From an uncultured Nocardiaceae bacterium (lineage in GTDB: Bacteria > Actinomycetota > Actinomycetes > Mycobacteriales > Mycobacteriaceae), in contig CAKZIX010000213.1 of assembly GCA_936936565.1 (NCBI GenBank), forward strand, positions 1 through 39,266: a stretch of DNA of 39,266 nucleotides. Direction: 5' to 3'. How positions within the stretch are numbered: position 1 is the first letter of the stretch; each line of letters opens with the position of its first letter. Below the pieces are notes generated by a model, which searched no databases, was not told where the DNA came from, and saw nothing but the letters and a program-made list of their open reading frames with translations. Position numbers and translations under genes: made by a program. Positions 16,293-23,178 of this stretch are shown here, piece after piece.

Positions 16293-17152
16293 CAGCCGGC
16301 CAGTTCTCCGGTTCGCTGCCACTGCGCGACGACCGGCGCGATCGTCGCGGAATCCTTGATCCAGCCGAAGTGGTCGCGGTTGACGACCCCGGAGGCCTCG
16401 TCGATGTGCCATTGGGTGACCTGTGCCGACGGCATCCGGCCGACCAGGAAGTCCACGTTGGACTTCGGCCCGAGCACGTCGTCGGACAGCGAAATGGCAA
16501 GCACCGGAATGGGAAGCGCGCGCAGCAGGCCGTTGTAGCGGTGCGGGCGGTAGAAGCTCGTCAGCGAATGGACCGACCAGTCCCGCATGACGCGGCCCGG
16601 CATCGCACCCGGGATCAGCACGCCGCCGGGCCAATGGCCCTTGAACCGCGACACCATGCCGATGTACTGGATCTGGCTCAATGCCTCCCACCAGCGGCGC
16701 GGGCCGAAGGCGTACCAGAACACCGTGCCGGTGCCGATGACGGTGACCGACGCGATGCGCTGCGGCTGTGCGGCGGCGAACAGCAGTGCCATCTGGCCGC
16801 CGAGACTGTGTCCGAACAGGTGCAGCTTGGCGTCGGGGAAGCGCTGTTCGACCGCGGAAACGATTGCCGGCATGTCGGTTTCGAGCATCTCGCGGTAACC
16901 GAAGTCCTTGTGCTCGCCGAGTGTCGGCTTGGCCTCGCCGTGCGCACGCAGGTCCACCGTCGCGACCGAAAGGCCCTGTGCGTGAAACGCTTTCGCCAGA
17001 TGCTGGTAGTGCTTGGCCTTCATGGCCATGGCGGTCAGCAGCAGCACTACGGGAGCGTCGGCCGCGTCGGCGGGCAGCACGCGGACGGTGAACTCGATGC
17101 CGTCGGCCGGTGTGACGGTGAGGGATTCGAGATCGGTGAAGGTGGTGCTCAT
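16292..17152 (-). CDS. Alpha/beta-hydrolase (esterase/lipase-like)
   Basis: The 286-residue protein has a nucleophile elbow GHSLGG (Ser116), an oxyanion strand near VVLLLTAMAMKAKHY, a likely acid in ISLSDDVLGP and a late catalytic His in NRDHFGW. It resembles cytoplasmic serine hydrolases. It lies between a hotdog thioesterase (4-base overlap upstream) and the transporter ATPase (1-base overlap downstream), so it is translated with them. Release of an acyl group from an imported or recycled lipid would fit; the substrate is unknown. Confidence 0.85.
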   Translation of the reverse strand: MSTTFTDLESLTVTPADGIEFTVRVLPADAADAPVVLLLTAMAMKAKHYQHLAKAFHAQGLSVATVDLRAHGEAKPTLGEHKDFGYREMLETDMPAIVSAVEQRFPDAKLHLFGHSLGGQMALLFAAAQPQRIASVTVIGTGTVFWYAFGPRRWWEALSQIQYIGMVSRFKGHWPGGVLIPGAMPGRVMRDWSVHSLTSFYRPHRYNGLLRALPIPVLAISLSDDVLGPKSNVDFLVGRMPSAQVTQWHIDEASGVVNRDHFGWIKDSATIAPVVAQWQRTGELAG

Positions 17153-17673
17153 GCCTGGGTCTCCTGGATGGTGACGTCGCAGATGTAGTCGAAGACGAAC
17201 TTCGCGACCGTGACGTCGTTGTCGTCGACCAGCACGGCCTTGCCGGAGATTTCGTGGCGACCGGATTCGGTCGCGGCGAGGATGGTGCTCAGTTCGCGCA
17301 GGTCGACGGTGGCGATGGCGCGGATCCGGCCGAAGGCCGGCTTGCGGTAGGAGTCCGTGCCCGCGCGCAGCACCAAACGCTCGATGGTGTACAGCTTTTC
17401 GGCTGCGGCACCGACGAACGCAGACGCCCCGGCGATGTCGGCGGCGGTGAACAGCATGCCGGCGTGCACCGAGCCGAAGTGGTTGAGCGCCTGCGGGTCT
17501 TCGGGAATCTCGACGACCGCACGCTCGGGGCCGATCTCGGTGATCTGGGTGCCGACCTTCTTTCCGAACGGCACCAGCTCCTGCGACACGCGCCGCAGGT
17601 ATTCGTAATCGATTGCGCTGTAGTCGAGTTCGGCGTAGGCCGAGGCGAACGCGGGAAGCACCGTGGTGGTCAT
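17149..17673 (-). CDS. Hotdog-fold thioesterase-like protein (PaaI/DUF4442 type)
   Basis: The 174-residue protein has a hotdog core with the helix motif NHFGSVHAGMLFTAADIAG and later strands RIRAIATVDL and GKAVLVDDNDVTVAKFVFDY. Members hydrolyse acyl-CoA thioesters. The gene starts 12 bases after the acyl-CoA dehydrogenase stop, with an AAAGGA ribosome-binding site that overlaps the end of that gene, and its stop overlaps the hydrolase start. The active-site base is not obvious by eye, so activity is inferred from fold and context. Confidence 0.8.
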   Translation of the reverse strand: MTTTVLPAFASAYAELDYSAIDYEYLRRVSQELVPFGKKVGTQITEIGPERAVVEIPEDPQALNHFGSVHAGMLFTAADIAGASAFVGAAAEKLYTIERLVLRAGTDSYRKPAFGRIRAIATVDLRELSTILAATESGRHEISGKAVLVDDNDVTVAKFVFDYICDVTIQETQA

Positions 17674-17685
17674 GTGCGGTTCCTT

Positions 17686-18846
17686 TCAGCGGCGCGTGCG
17701 CAGCACGCGGCGGGCGATGGACCAGCGGAGCACTTCGGAGGGCCCCTCGTAGATGCGGAAGGCGCGAGCTTCGACGAGGAAGCGGGCCACCAGGTGGTCC
17801 TCGCAGATGCCCAGGCCGCCGTGCAGCTGCACCGACCGGTCCAGGACGCGCCACACCGCTTCGGCGACAAAGGTTTTCGCGATCGATGCTTCATGCTTGG
17901 CGCGCGAGGAGACCGGACCCTCGGCATCGATCGTCTCGGCGGCGGTACGGATCACGCCACGGGCGGCGGCGATGTCGATCTCGTTGTCTGCGACCATGCC
18001 TTGCGCCATGCCGTGCTCGGAGATAGGCACACCGAATGCGCTGCGCCCGGTGATGAACTGCGCCGACAGCTGGTGTGCACGCACCGCCAAGCCGAGCCAG
18101 TTCATGCAGAACACCAGTCGCGACGGGGCCAGGCGTGCCTGCGCGTACTCGAGTGCGCGGCCGACCTCGCCGAGCACCGCGGAATCGGGCACCTCGCAGT
18201 CGACGAAGTTGACCTCGCAGTGCCCGCCGGGCGCGCTGGTGTGGTCCAGCGTCGGCATCCGGCGCCCGACCCGCAGTCCCGGGTTGTCCTGGTCGACGAG
18301 GAACATCGTCGGACCGGACTCGGTGCGCGCGATGGCGATGGTGAACGCGGCACCGTCGGCGCCGGTGGTGAAGTGCTTGGCGCCGTTGATGACCCAGCCG
18401 TTGTCGGTCTTGGTGGCGACGGTCTGCAGCATGGTCGGGTCCGAGCCCGCGCCCGGCGCCGGTTCGGTCATCGCGATCGCCGAGCGCACGTCGCCAGCGG
18501 CCAGCGGCGCCAGGTAGCGAGCCTGCTGCTCTTCGTTGGCGGAGTGGATGAGCAGGTGGATGTTGCCGTCGTCGGGGGCCCAGGCGTTCACGGCGAGCGG
18601 TCCGATGAGGCTCGCGCCCGCGGCTTCCAGCACCTTGGCCTGGGCGCGGGTATCCAGCTCGAGCCCGCCGTAGCGCAGCGGGGACAGCGGGCCGAACACG
18701 CCCGCTTCCTTGGCCTTCTTCTGCAGGTCCAGCCGTAGCGCATCGTCCATGACGCGGCCGTCGGCGACCACCTCCCGCTCGACCGGAATGACCTGGTCAC
18801 GAATGAATTCGGCGGTCTTTGAAACCAGTTGGTCGACGTCTGCCAT
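17686..18846 (-). CDS. Acyl-CoA dehydrogenase (FadE type)
   Basis: The 386-residue FAD enzyme shows AMTEPAPGAGSDPTMLQT (FAD/substrate loop), INGAKHFTTGADGA, QLHGGLGICEDHLVARF and the end motif FRIYEGPSEVLRWSIARRVL, where Glu of YEG is the usual catalytic base. It introduces the 2,3-double bond in an acyl-CoA. The ATG at 18846 is the first sensible start; the longer frame upstream is low-complexity Arg/Pro sequence. It is the first gene of the eight-gene minus-strand operon, with a palindrome 39-59 bases before its start. Chain length or ring specificity cannot be told from sequence. Confidence 0.93.
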   Translation of the reverse strand: MADVDQLVSKTAEFIRDQVIPVEREVVADGRVMDDALRLDLQKKAKEAGVFGPLSPLRYGGLELDTRAQAKVLEAAGASLIGPLAVNAWAPDDGNIHLLIHSANEEQQARYLAPLAAGDVRSAIAMTEPAPGAGSDPTMLQTVATKTDNGWVINGAKHFTTGADGAAFTIAIARTESGPTMFLVDQDNPGLRVGRRMPTLDHTSAPGGHCEVNFVDCEVPDSAVLGEVGRALEYAQARLAPSRLVFCMNWLGLAVRAHQLSAQFITGRSAFGVPISEHGMAQGMVADNEIDIAAARGVIRTAAETIDAEGPVSSRAKHEASIAKTFVAEAVWRVLDRSVQLHGGLGICEDHLVARFLVEARAFRIYEGPSEVLRWSIARRVLRTRR

Positions 18847-18884
18847 GGGCTCAGTCTGGGATGGACCATGCCCCCCCGGACTTT

Positions 18885-18905
18885 TCGATAGCCAACATCT
18901 ATCGA
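18885..18905. promoter_or_regulatory. Candidate operator in a divergent promoter region
   Basis: TCGATAG (18885-18891) and CTATCGA (18899-18905) form a perfect 7-bp inverted repeat separated by 7 bases, in the 119-base gap between the divergently transcribed acyl-CoA dehydrogenase operon and the flavoprotein reductase. The size fits a dimeric TetR- or GntR-type repressor. No regulator gene is adjacent. Confidence 0.5.
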
Positions 18906-18965
18906 CCGAATCGAGTCCAGGTCGCGGCCCACTTCGGTTCGCGCCGCTCGGCCACGGTGGTAGGC

Positions 18966-19889
18966 ATGGCTGAGCTATCGGTGCAGGTGGTCGATCGGCG
19001 TGACGAGGCGCACGGCGTGTTCTCACTCGAGCTTGCCGCGAGCGATGGCGGCGCGCTCCCCGCGTGGGAACCGGGCGCGCACATCGACGTCGCGGTGGGG
19101 GCGGCCGGCGTGCGGCAATACTCGCTGTGCGGCGACGACGGCCGCTGGCGCATCGGCATCCTGCACGAGCGTGCGGGCCGGGGCGGCTCCGATCACCTGT
19201 TCCGCACCGCGCACGTCGGCACCGAGCTGCAGGTGTCGTTGCCACGCAACAATTTCCAGCTCGAAGAAGCCGCCGAATACGTTTTCGTCGCCGGCGGCAT
19301 CGGAATCACGCCGATCTTGCCGATGATCGCCGCAGCCGAGTCGGCCGGCGCCGACTGGACGCTCTACTACGGTGGGCGCACGTTGGGGCACATGGCGTTC
19401 GTCGACCATGTCAGCCGGCACCATCCGCGCTCGAACGTGCTGCCGCAAGACGAGTTCGGTTTGTTGCCGCTGGACTCGATCATCGGCGCCCGGCCCGCTG
19501 CCGTCGTCTACGCGTGCGGCCCGGCCCCCATGCTCGACGCCGTCGAAGCGGTCGGCCGCACGCACGGGGCGCAGGTCCGCATGGAGCGCTTCACCCCGAT
19601 CGACATCGGCGATCGCACCGACCTCCCGTTCGAGGTGCGCCTGGCTGGTACCGGTGCGACCTACCGCGTCGAGGCCGGACAATCGGCCGTGGACGTGCTG
19701 GAGCGCGCGGGCGTGCCGATCGTCACGTCCTGCCGCGAAGGAACCTGCGGCAGCTGCGAGACGACCGTGCTCGCGGGCGACATCGACCACCGAGACAGCC
19801 TGCTCACCGAGGCCGAGCGCGCCGCGAACACGTCGATGATGCTGTGCGTCTCGCGTGCTCGCGGCGGGACGGTCGTCCTCGATCTCTGA
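18966..19889 (+). CDS. PDR/VanB-type oxidoreductase (FMN, NAD, plant-type [2Fe-2S])
   Basis: The 307-residue protein is organised as in phthalate dioxygenase reductase: a flavin-binding barrel (GAHIDVAVG, RQYSLCGDD), an NAD domain (FVAGGIGITPILPMIAAAE, VYACGPAPMLDAVE) and a C-terminal plant-type ferredoxin with Cys256, Cys261, Cys264 and Cys294. It passes electrons from NAD(P)H to a partner oxygenase or demethylase. No oxygenase is next to it, so the partner is elsewhere. It is transcribed away from the acyl-CoA dehydrogenase operon and may share its operator. The ATG at 18966 gives the usual family length. Confidence 0.92.
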   Translation: MAELSVQVVDRRDEAHGVFSLELAASDGGALPAWEPGAHIDVAVGAAGVRQYSLCGDDGRWRIGILHERAGRGGSDHLFRTAHVGTELQVSLPRNNFQLEEAAEYVFVAGGIGITPILPMIAAAESAGADWTLYYGGRTLGHMAFVDHVSRHHPRSNVLPQDEFGLLPLDSIIGARPAAVVYACGPAPMLDAVEAVGRTHGAQVRMERFTPIDIGDRTDLPFEVRLAGTGATYRVEAGQSAVDVLERAGVPIVTSCREGTCGSCETTVLAGDIDHRDSLLTEAERAANTSMMLCVSRARGGTVVLDL

Positions 19890-19915
19890 GCCGGACAGGT
19901 TCGGGCGCCCGGGCC

Positions 19916-19934
19916 AGCGGGTTCGGCACCCGCT
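19916..19934. terminator. Hairpin between convergent genes
   Basis: AGCGGGT (19916-19922) pairs with ACCCGCT (19928-19934) around a 5-base loop, in the 51-base gap between the reductase stop (19889) and the end of the ABM-like gene (19941). Confidence 0.55.
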
Positions 19935-19940
19935 TGTGCG

Positions 19941-20561
19941 TCAGGCCAGTTCGGGCACCCGAAGGTGCGCGACCACGAGGTCGAACTCGCACACGTCGAG
20001 CACCTCGGCGCCCGCATCGGCGGTTCCCGCCTCCCGGATGGTCCCCGCGTCGCCGCGGGTGCTCTCCATGGCGGCCACGGTGTCGTAGGTCGTGGACGCG
20101 ACGAACAGACCCTCCGTACGGTCGACGAAAAGGCTTGCACTGCAGAAGCCTTCGAGTGCCGACAGGGCGGGGAGCGACGCCATGCGGTAGATGTCGACCG
20201 CCCGGTCGAGCTGGTCGGGCGACACCCGGCACCACGTGGCGCGCACGCACGCGCCGGCGGGCGCCTCGTGCTCGCGGTGCATGGCGGCAACTTCCCACTC
20301 GTCCACCTGCGGCCGCCCGCCCAGAGACTCGGCGAGCTGGTTGCGCATCGGCTGCAGGCGTTCGTCGCTGCTGCGCATCGCGTCGTGGTCGGCCCAGGCC
20401 GAGCTCACGATGCAGCGCCGCGTCTGCCGGTCCACCAGCATGGACAGCCCGATGAAGCCGTCCATGGATTCGAGCGTCGGCATCAATTCGTGGTTGACGT
20501 ACTTCACGCCCACATCGATCGAATTCGGATGCGCCTGAACTGTCGTTGAGCGCACGAACAC
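19941..20561 (-). CDS. Internally duplicated ABM/dimeric alpha-beta barrel-like protein, function unknown
   Basis: Start chosen at GTG 20561, because GGAAGGA lies about 6 bases before it; a start at 20630 would run through the hairpin at 20581-20603. The 206-residue product appears to be two copies of an antibiotic-biosynthesis-monooxygenase-like fold: VRSTTVQAHP...MDGFIGLSMLVDR in the first half and VRATWCRVSP...LEGFCSASLFVDR in the second. Such proteins are often small cofactor-free oxygenases or stress proteins. Catalytic residues cannot be named, so function is open. It is downstream of the VOC gene on the same strand, but a strong hairpin separates them. Confidence 0.7.
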   Translation of the reverse strand: MFVRSTTVQAHPNSIDVGVKYVNHELMPTLESMDGFIGLSMLVDRQTRRCIVSSAWADHDAMRSSDERLQPMRNQLAESLGGRPQVDEWEVAAMHREHEAPAGACVRATWCRVSPDQLDRAVDIYRMASLPALSALEGFCSASLFVDRTEGLFVASTTYDTVAAMESTRGDAGTIREAGTADAGAEVLDVCEFDLVVAHLRVPELA

Positions 20562-20580
20562 GGTTCGTCCTTCCGATCGG

Positions 20581-20603
20581 GGCGGCGCCCCGGCGGCGCC
20601 GCC
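20581..20603 (-). terminator. GC hairpin after the VOC gene
   Basis: GGCGGCGCC (20581-20589) and GGCGCCGCC (20595-20603) form a 9-bp perfect stem with a 5-base loop, 13 bases past the VOC stop on the minus strand and just upstream of the ribosome-binding site of the next gene. Confidence 0.6.
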
Positions 20604-20616
20604 GGACACATCAACG

Positions 20617-20991
20617 TTAGACCTCGACACCGATCACCGACAGCCAGTTGCGCGCCGGATCTTTGAACCACGCGATCGTCGGGCCGTTGTCGCGCATGAT
20701 GCCCTTCTCGTCGGTGTCGGGCAGTCGCTCGAAGGTGATGCCCTTCGCGGTGAGCAGTTCGACGGCGGCGTCGACGTCGGCGACCGGAAAGTTGAGGATC
20801 GTGAAGCTTGCCGGCTCGTGCTGCGCACCCTTCGGGTACACGAAAATCGGCTGGTCGTTGCCGGTGACGTGCAGCTGCAGAATGCCGTCCTGCGCGGTCA
20901 CGCGCAGACCGAGAACATCGCCGTAGAACTGGGCGGCCTTGTCGATATCGTCGACGGAGAATCCGCTGAACGCTTTCGTGTCGGTGAACAT
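20617..20991 (-). CDS. VOC-family (glyoxalase/bleomycin-resistance fold) protein
   Basis: The 124-residue single VOC domain has two beta-alpha-beta-beta-beta units: FSVDDIDKAAQFYGDVLGLRV with LQLHVTGNDQPIFVYP, and FPVADVDAAVELLTAKGITF ending FKDPARNWLSVIGVEV. The family includes metal-dependent lyases, dioxygenases and binding proteins; the usual metal triad is not obvious here, so no reaction is assigned. The ATG at 20991 has a GGGAGC ribosome-binding site. It is transcribed divergently from the membrane-protein gene at 21224. Confidence 0.85.
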   Translation of the reverse strand: MFTDTKAFSGFSVDDIDKAAQFYGDVLGLRVTAQDGILQLHVTGNDQPIFVYPKGAQHEPASFTILNFPVADVDAAVELLTAKGITFERLPDTDEKGIMRDNGPTIAWFKDPARNWLSVIGVEV

Positions 20992-21078
20992 GGTGCTCCC
21001 TTCGATTGGTGTCACCCCATACGTAGGAGCGGGTACCCGAATTTCGACATCCCGCGCAAGCTCGGTCGCCCCCGCTGC

Positions 21079-21134
21079 CGAGTGTGCTGTCATGGCGGGA
21101 AATCGTCACGATCTCCGCCCTGACAGCACATTCG
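21079..21134. repeat. Long interrupted palindrome in a divergent intergenic region
   Basis: TGTGCTGTCA (21083-21092) and TGACAGCACA (21121-21130) are a perfect 10-bp inverted repeat. Pairing continues outwards to CGAG/TTCG and, after one mismatch, inwards (GGCGG with CCGCC, ATCG with CGAT) to a 3-base loop, so nearly the whole 56 bases fold on themselves. It lies between two genes that diverge, so it is not an ordinary terminator; a dispersed palindromic repeat or a structured RNA is more likely. Confidence 0.65.
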
Positions 21135-21223
21135 CGGGACATGCTGGGATGTGGACGTTGGGTGGCCGCCGGTCACCCCTCGGGTGTCTTTCGCCCCGCG
21201 CGCTGCGGCCGCACCCTGGATGC

Positions 21224-21655
21224 ATGTCGACCGTCATCACCGGAATCGTCGCCGGCGCAATTGCTTTCGCCGTCGTCGTTTTTGTCAACCGGCGCACCGC
21301 CGCACGCCTGAGCGCCGACGAACATGCCGTCAACTCGGTGCTGCGCGGCGACCGGGTGCTGCCCCGGGACGACCCGCAGGCGTGGCGGCCGATCGTGCTC
21401 GGCAAGCGCCGCGAGCTGGTCCGCCTGCGCATCCTCATGACCTGCGCGGCCGTGCTGTGGCTGTCGCTTGCCCTGGGCGCGATTGCGCTGCAAGACACCG
21501 GCGCCTGGCACTGGCGGGCGATCGTCGCCACGCTGCTCGGCCTGGTCGCGGCGCTGTCGACCATCTCCATCGGCCAGCAGGTGCGTCGGGCGGACGCGCT
21601 GCTCGACGGAAGGCCGTTGGCCGCGACCGCTACGCCGAGTGCCTTCCTGCTCTGA
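21224..21655 (+). CDS. Small hypothetical membrane protein
   Basis: The 143-residue protein has an N-terminal hydrophobic helix (VITGIVAGAIAFAVVVFV), a charged segment of about 45 residues (DEHAVNSVLRGDRVLPRDD...), then two more helices (ILMTCAAVLWLSLALGAIAL and an ALV-rich helix near residues 98-113) and a short polar tail. No family was recognised. It is transcribed alone, divergent from the VOC gene and convergent with narI. Confidence 0.65.
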   Translation: MSTVITGIVAGAIAFAVVVFVNRRTAARLSADEHAVNSVLRGDRVLPRDDPQAWRPIVLGKRRELVRLRILMTCAAVLWLSLALGAIALQDTGAWHWRAIVATLLGLVAALSTISIGQQVRRADALLDGRPLAATATPSAFLL

Positions 21656-21661
21656 GCTCGG

Positions 21662-21681
21662 CGCCCGCGGATACGCGGGCG
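21662..21681. terminator. Hairpin between the membrane-protein gene and narI
   Basis: CGCCCGCG (21662-21669) and CGCGGGCG (21674-21681) form an 8-bp stem with a GATA loop, 7 bases after the plus-strand TGA; it could also serve the nar operon arriving from the other side. Confidence 0.65.
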
Positions 21682-21726
21682 ACAGTATCGATGTCGCGAG
21701 GGGCGTGCACGTGTCCGCGTACCGAC

Positions 21727-22455
21727 TCAGCGGGGCAGGACCGGAGTCTCCCAGGCCTTGGCGTACTTGCGCCCGCCGCGGACCGGGTCCTTGCTGCGGT
21801 AGACGACGTACGGGCGGACCAGGTAGCCGACGGGGGCGCTGAACATGTGCACCAGTCGGGTGTAGGGCCAGATGCCGATGAGCGCGATCACGACCAAATT
21901 GTGGATCTGGAAGGTGATCGGGGTGTTGGCCATCAACTCCGGTGCCGGGTTGAAGGTGAACAGGCTGCGGAACCAGGGTGAGACGGTTTCGCGGTAGTTG
22001 TATCCGCCGCCGATGACGTTGGGGCCCAAGGTATTTGCCATGCCGGTGAGCATCGCCGCACCGAGCAGGGTATACATCACCTTGTCGTTGGTGGAGGTGG
22101 CCTTGCGCACCGCCGGGACGGTGATGCGGCGGTAGAGCAGGATCGCGATGCCGGCGATGGCGGCCAGACCGGCCGGAATGCCGCCGGCCAGCGAAACCCA
22201 GTGATAGATGTGCGAATCCACGCCGACGGCGTCGGTCCAGCTCTGCGGGATCAGCAGACCCATGGCGTGGCCGACGATCACGCCGAGCATGCCGAAGTGG
22301 AACAGCGGGCTGCCCAGGCGCAGCAGCCGGCTCTCGTAGAGCTGCGACGATCGCGTCGTCCAGCCGAACTGGTCGGTGCGATACCGCCAGAAGTGGCCCA
22401 GCACAAATGATGTGAAGGCAATGTAGGGGAAGGTCACCCACAGCAGGCTGGTCAT
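21727..22455 (-). CDS. narI: Respiratory nitrate reductase gamma subunit (cytochrome b)
   Basis: The 242-residue integral membrane protein has about five hydrophobic helices, beginning LLWVTFPYIAFTSFVLGHFWRYRTDQFGWTTRSSQLYE, with histidines in FHFGMLGVIVGHAMGLLIP and FQIHNLVVIALIGIWPYTRLVHMFSAP as candidate ligands of the two b-type haems. It takes electrons from menaquinol and passes them to NarH. The ATG at 22455 overlaps the narJ stop (ATGA). It is the last gene of the nar operon. Confidence 0.96.
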   Translation of the reverse strand: MTSLLWVTFPYIAFTSFVLGHFWRYRTDQFGWTTRSSQLYESRLLRLGSPLFHFGMLGVIVGHAMGLLIPQSWTDAVGVDSHIYHWVSLAGGIPAGLAAIAGIAILLYRRITVPAVRKATSTNDKVMYTLLGAAMLTGMANTLGPNVIGGGYNYRETVSPWFRSLFTFNPAPELMANTPITFQIHNLVVIALIGIWPYTRLVHMFSAPVGYLVRPYVVYRSKDPVRGGRKYAKAWETPVLPR

Positions 22456-23162
22456 CGCCGGCCTCCTCCCATCGTCGGATCCATCGCGAACGGCTCGAGC
22501 CCGACATCCTCGGTGGGCGGCCCGTCGGCGGCGAGTTGCTCGATCCTGCGGCGGTCCGCGGTGGTCAGCGCCGGTAGCGTGGCCACCACGGCCGCGAGGA
22601 CCGACGCATAGGGAGATCCGCTGTCCAGCAACGACAGTCGCAGCAGCTCCAGCGGCGGCACGTGCTCGCCGAGCAGCCGTGCGCCCTGTTCGGCATCGAC
22701 AGTCGCCGCGAACTCGAGCACCACCGGCAGGTGGTCGGGCAACTCTTCGTCGCCGAGCTCGACGCCGGCGGTGCGGTAGGCATGCTTGAAGCGCAGCAGC
22801 GCCATGCCGCGGCCCCGGGTGTCCCCGTGCGCGTAGTACGACAGGTGCAGGCTTGCCCGCCGGCGCAGATCGAAGGTCTCCACGTACTGTGCGGACAGCT
22901 CCAAAAGTGGTGTGCGTCCGGCATATTCGATGAACTCGACGAGGTCGCGGCCACCGTCGGGCAGCAGCGACGCCGCGCGGTGCAGATCTTCGAGCAGGTC
23001 GAGGGTCTGTTGGGTCGGATAGTCGAGCAGCAGCGCGGAAATGCGCCACACCAGCCGCGCATCACGCTCGTTCATCGCCAGCAGGGTGGCCCGGCGTGAC
23101 TTGCGGCCGGTCTCGGCATCGTCGGCGCCCCGCACCCCGAGGAACTTCATCATGACGCTCAT
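22452..23162 (-). CDS. narJ: Nitrate reductase assembly chaperone
   Basis: The 236-residue protein of the NarJ/TorD-like family has WRISALLLDYPTQQTLDLLEDL near the N-terminus and the conserved ASLHLSYYAHGDTRGRGMALLRFKHAYRTAGVEL block, followed by PDHLPVVLEFAA. It assists insertion of molybdenum cofactor into NarG and is not part of the final enzyme. It starts 16 bases after the narH stop and overlaps narI by 4 bases. The N-terminus (MSVMMKFLGVRG) is slightly longer than the family core; a start near MNERDARLVW is possible. Confidence 0.95.
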   Translation of the reverse strand: MSVMMKFLGVRGADDAETGRKSRRATLLAMNERDARLVWRISALLLDYPTQQTLDLLEDLHRAASLLPDGGRDLVEFIEYAGRTPLLELSAQYVETFDLRRRASLHLSYYAHGDTRGRGMALLRFKHAYRTAGVELGDEELPDHLPVVLEFAATVDAEQGARLLGEHVPPLELLRLSLLDSGSPYASVLAAVVATLPALTTADRRRIEQLAADGPPTEDVGLEPFAMDPTMGGGRR

Positions 23163-23178
23163 GCTTCGCCTCGCTCAC

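Noticed and set aside
16293..16691. N-terminal extension of the transporter ATPase
   Set aside because: It lies opposite no new motif and is the alpha/beta-hydrolase gene in another frame; the ATPase family start fits 16292.
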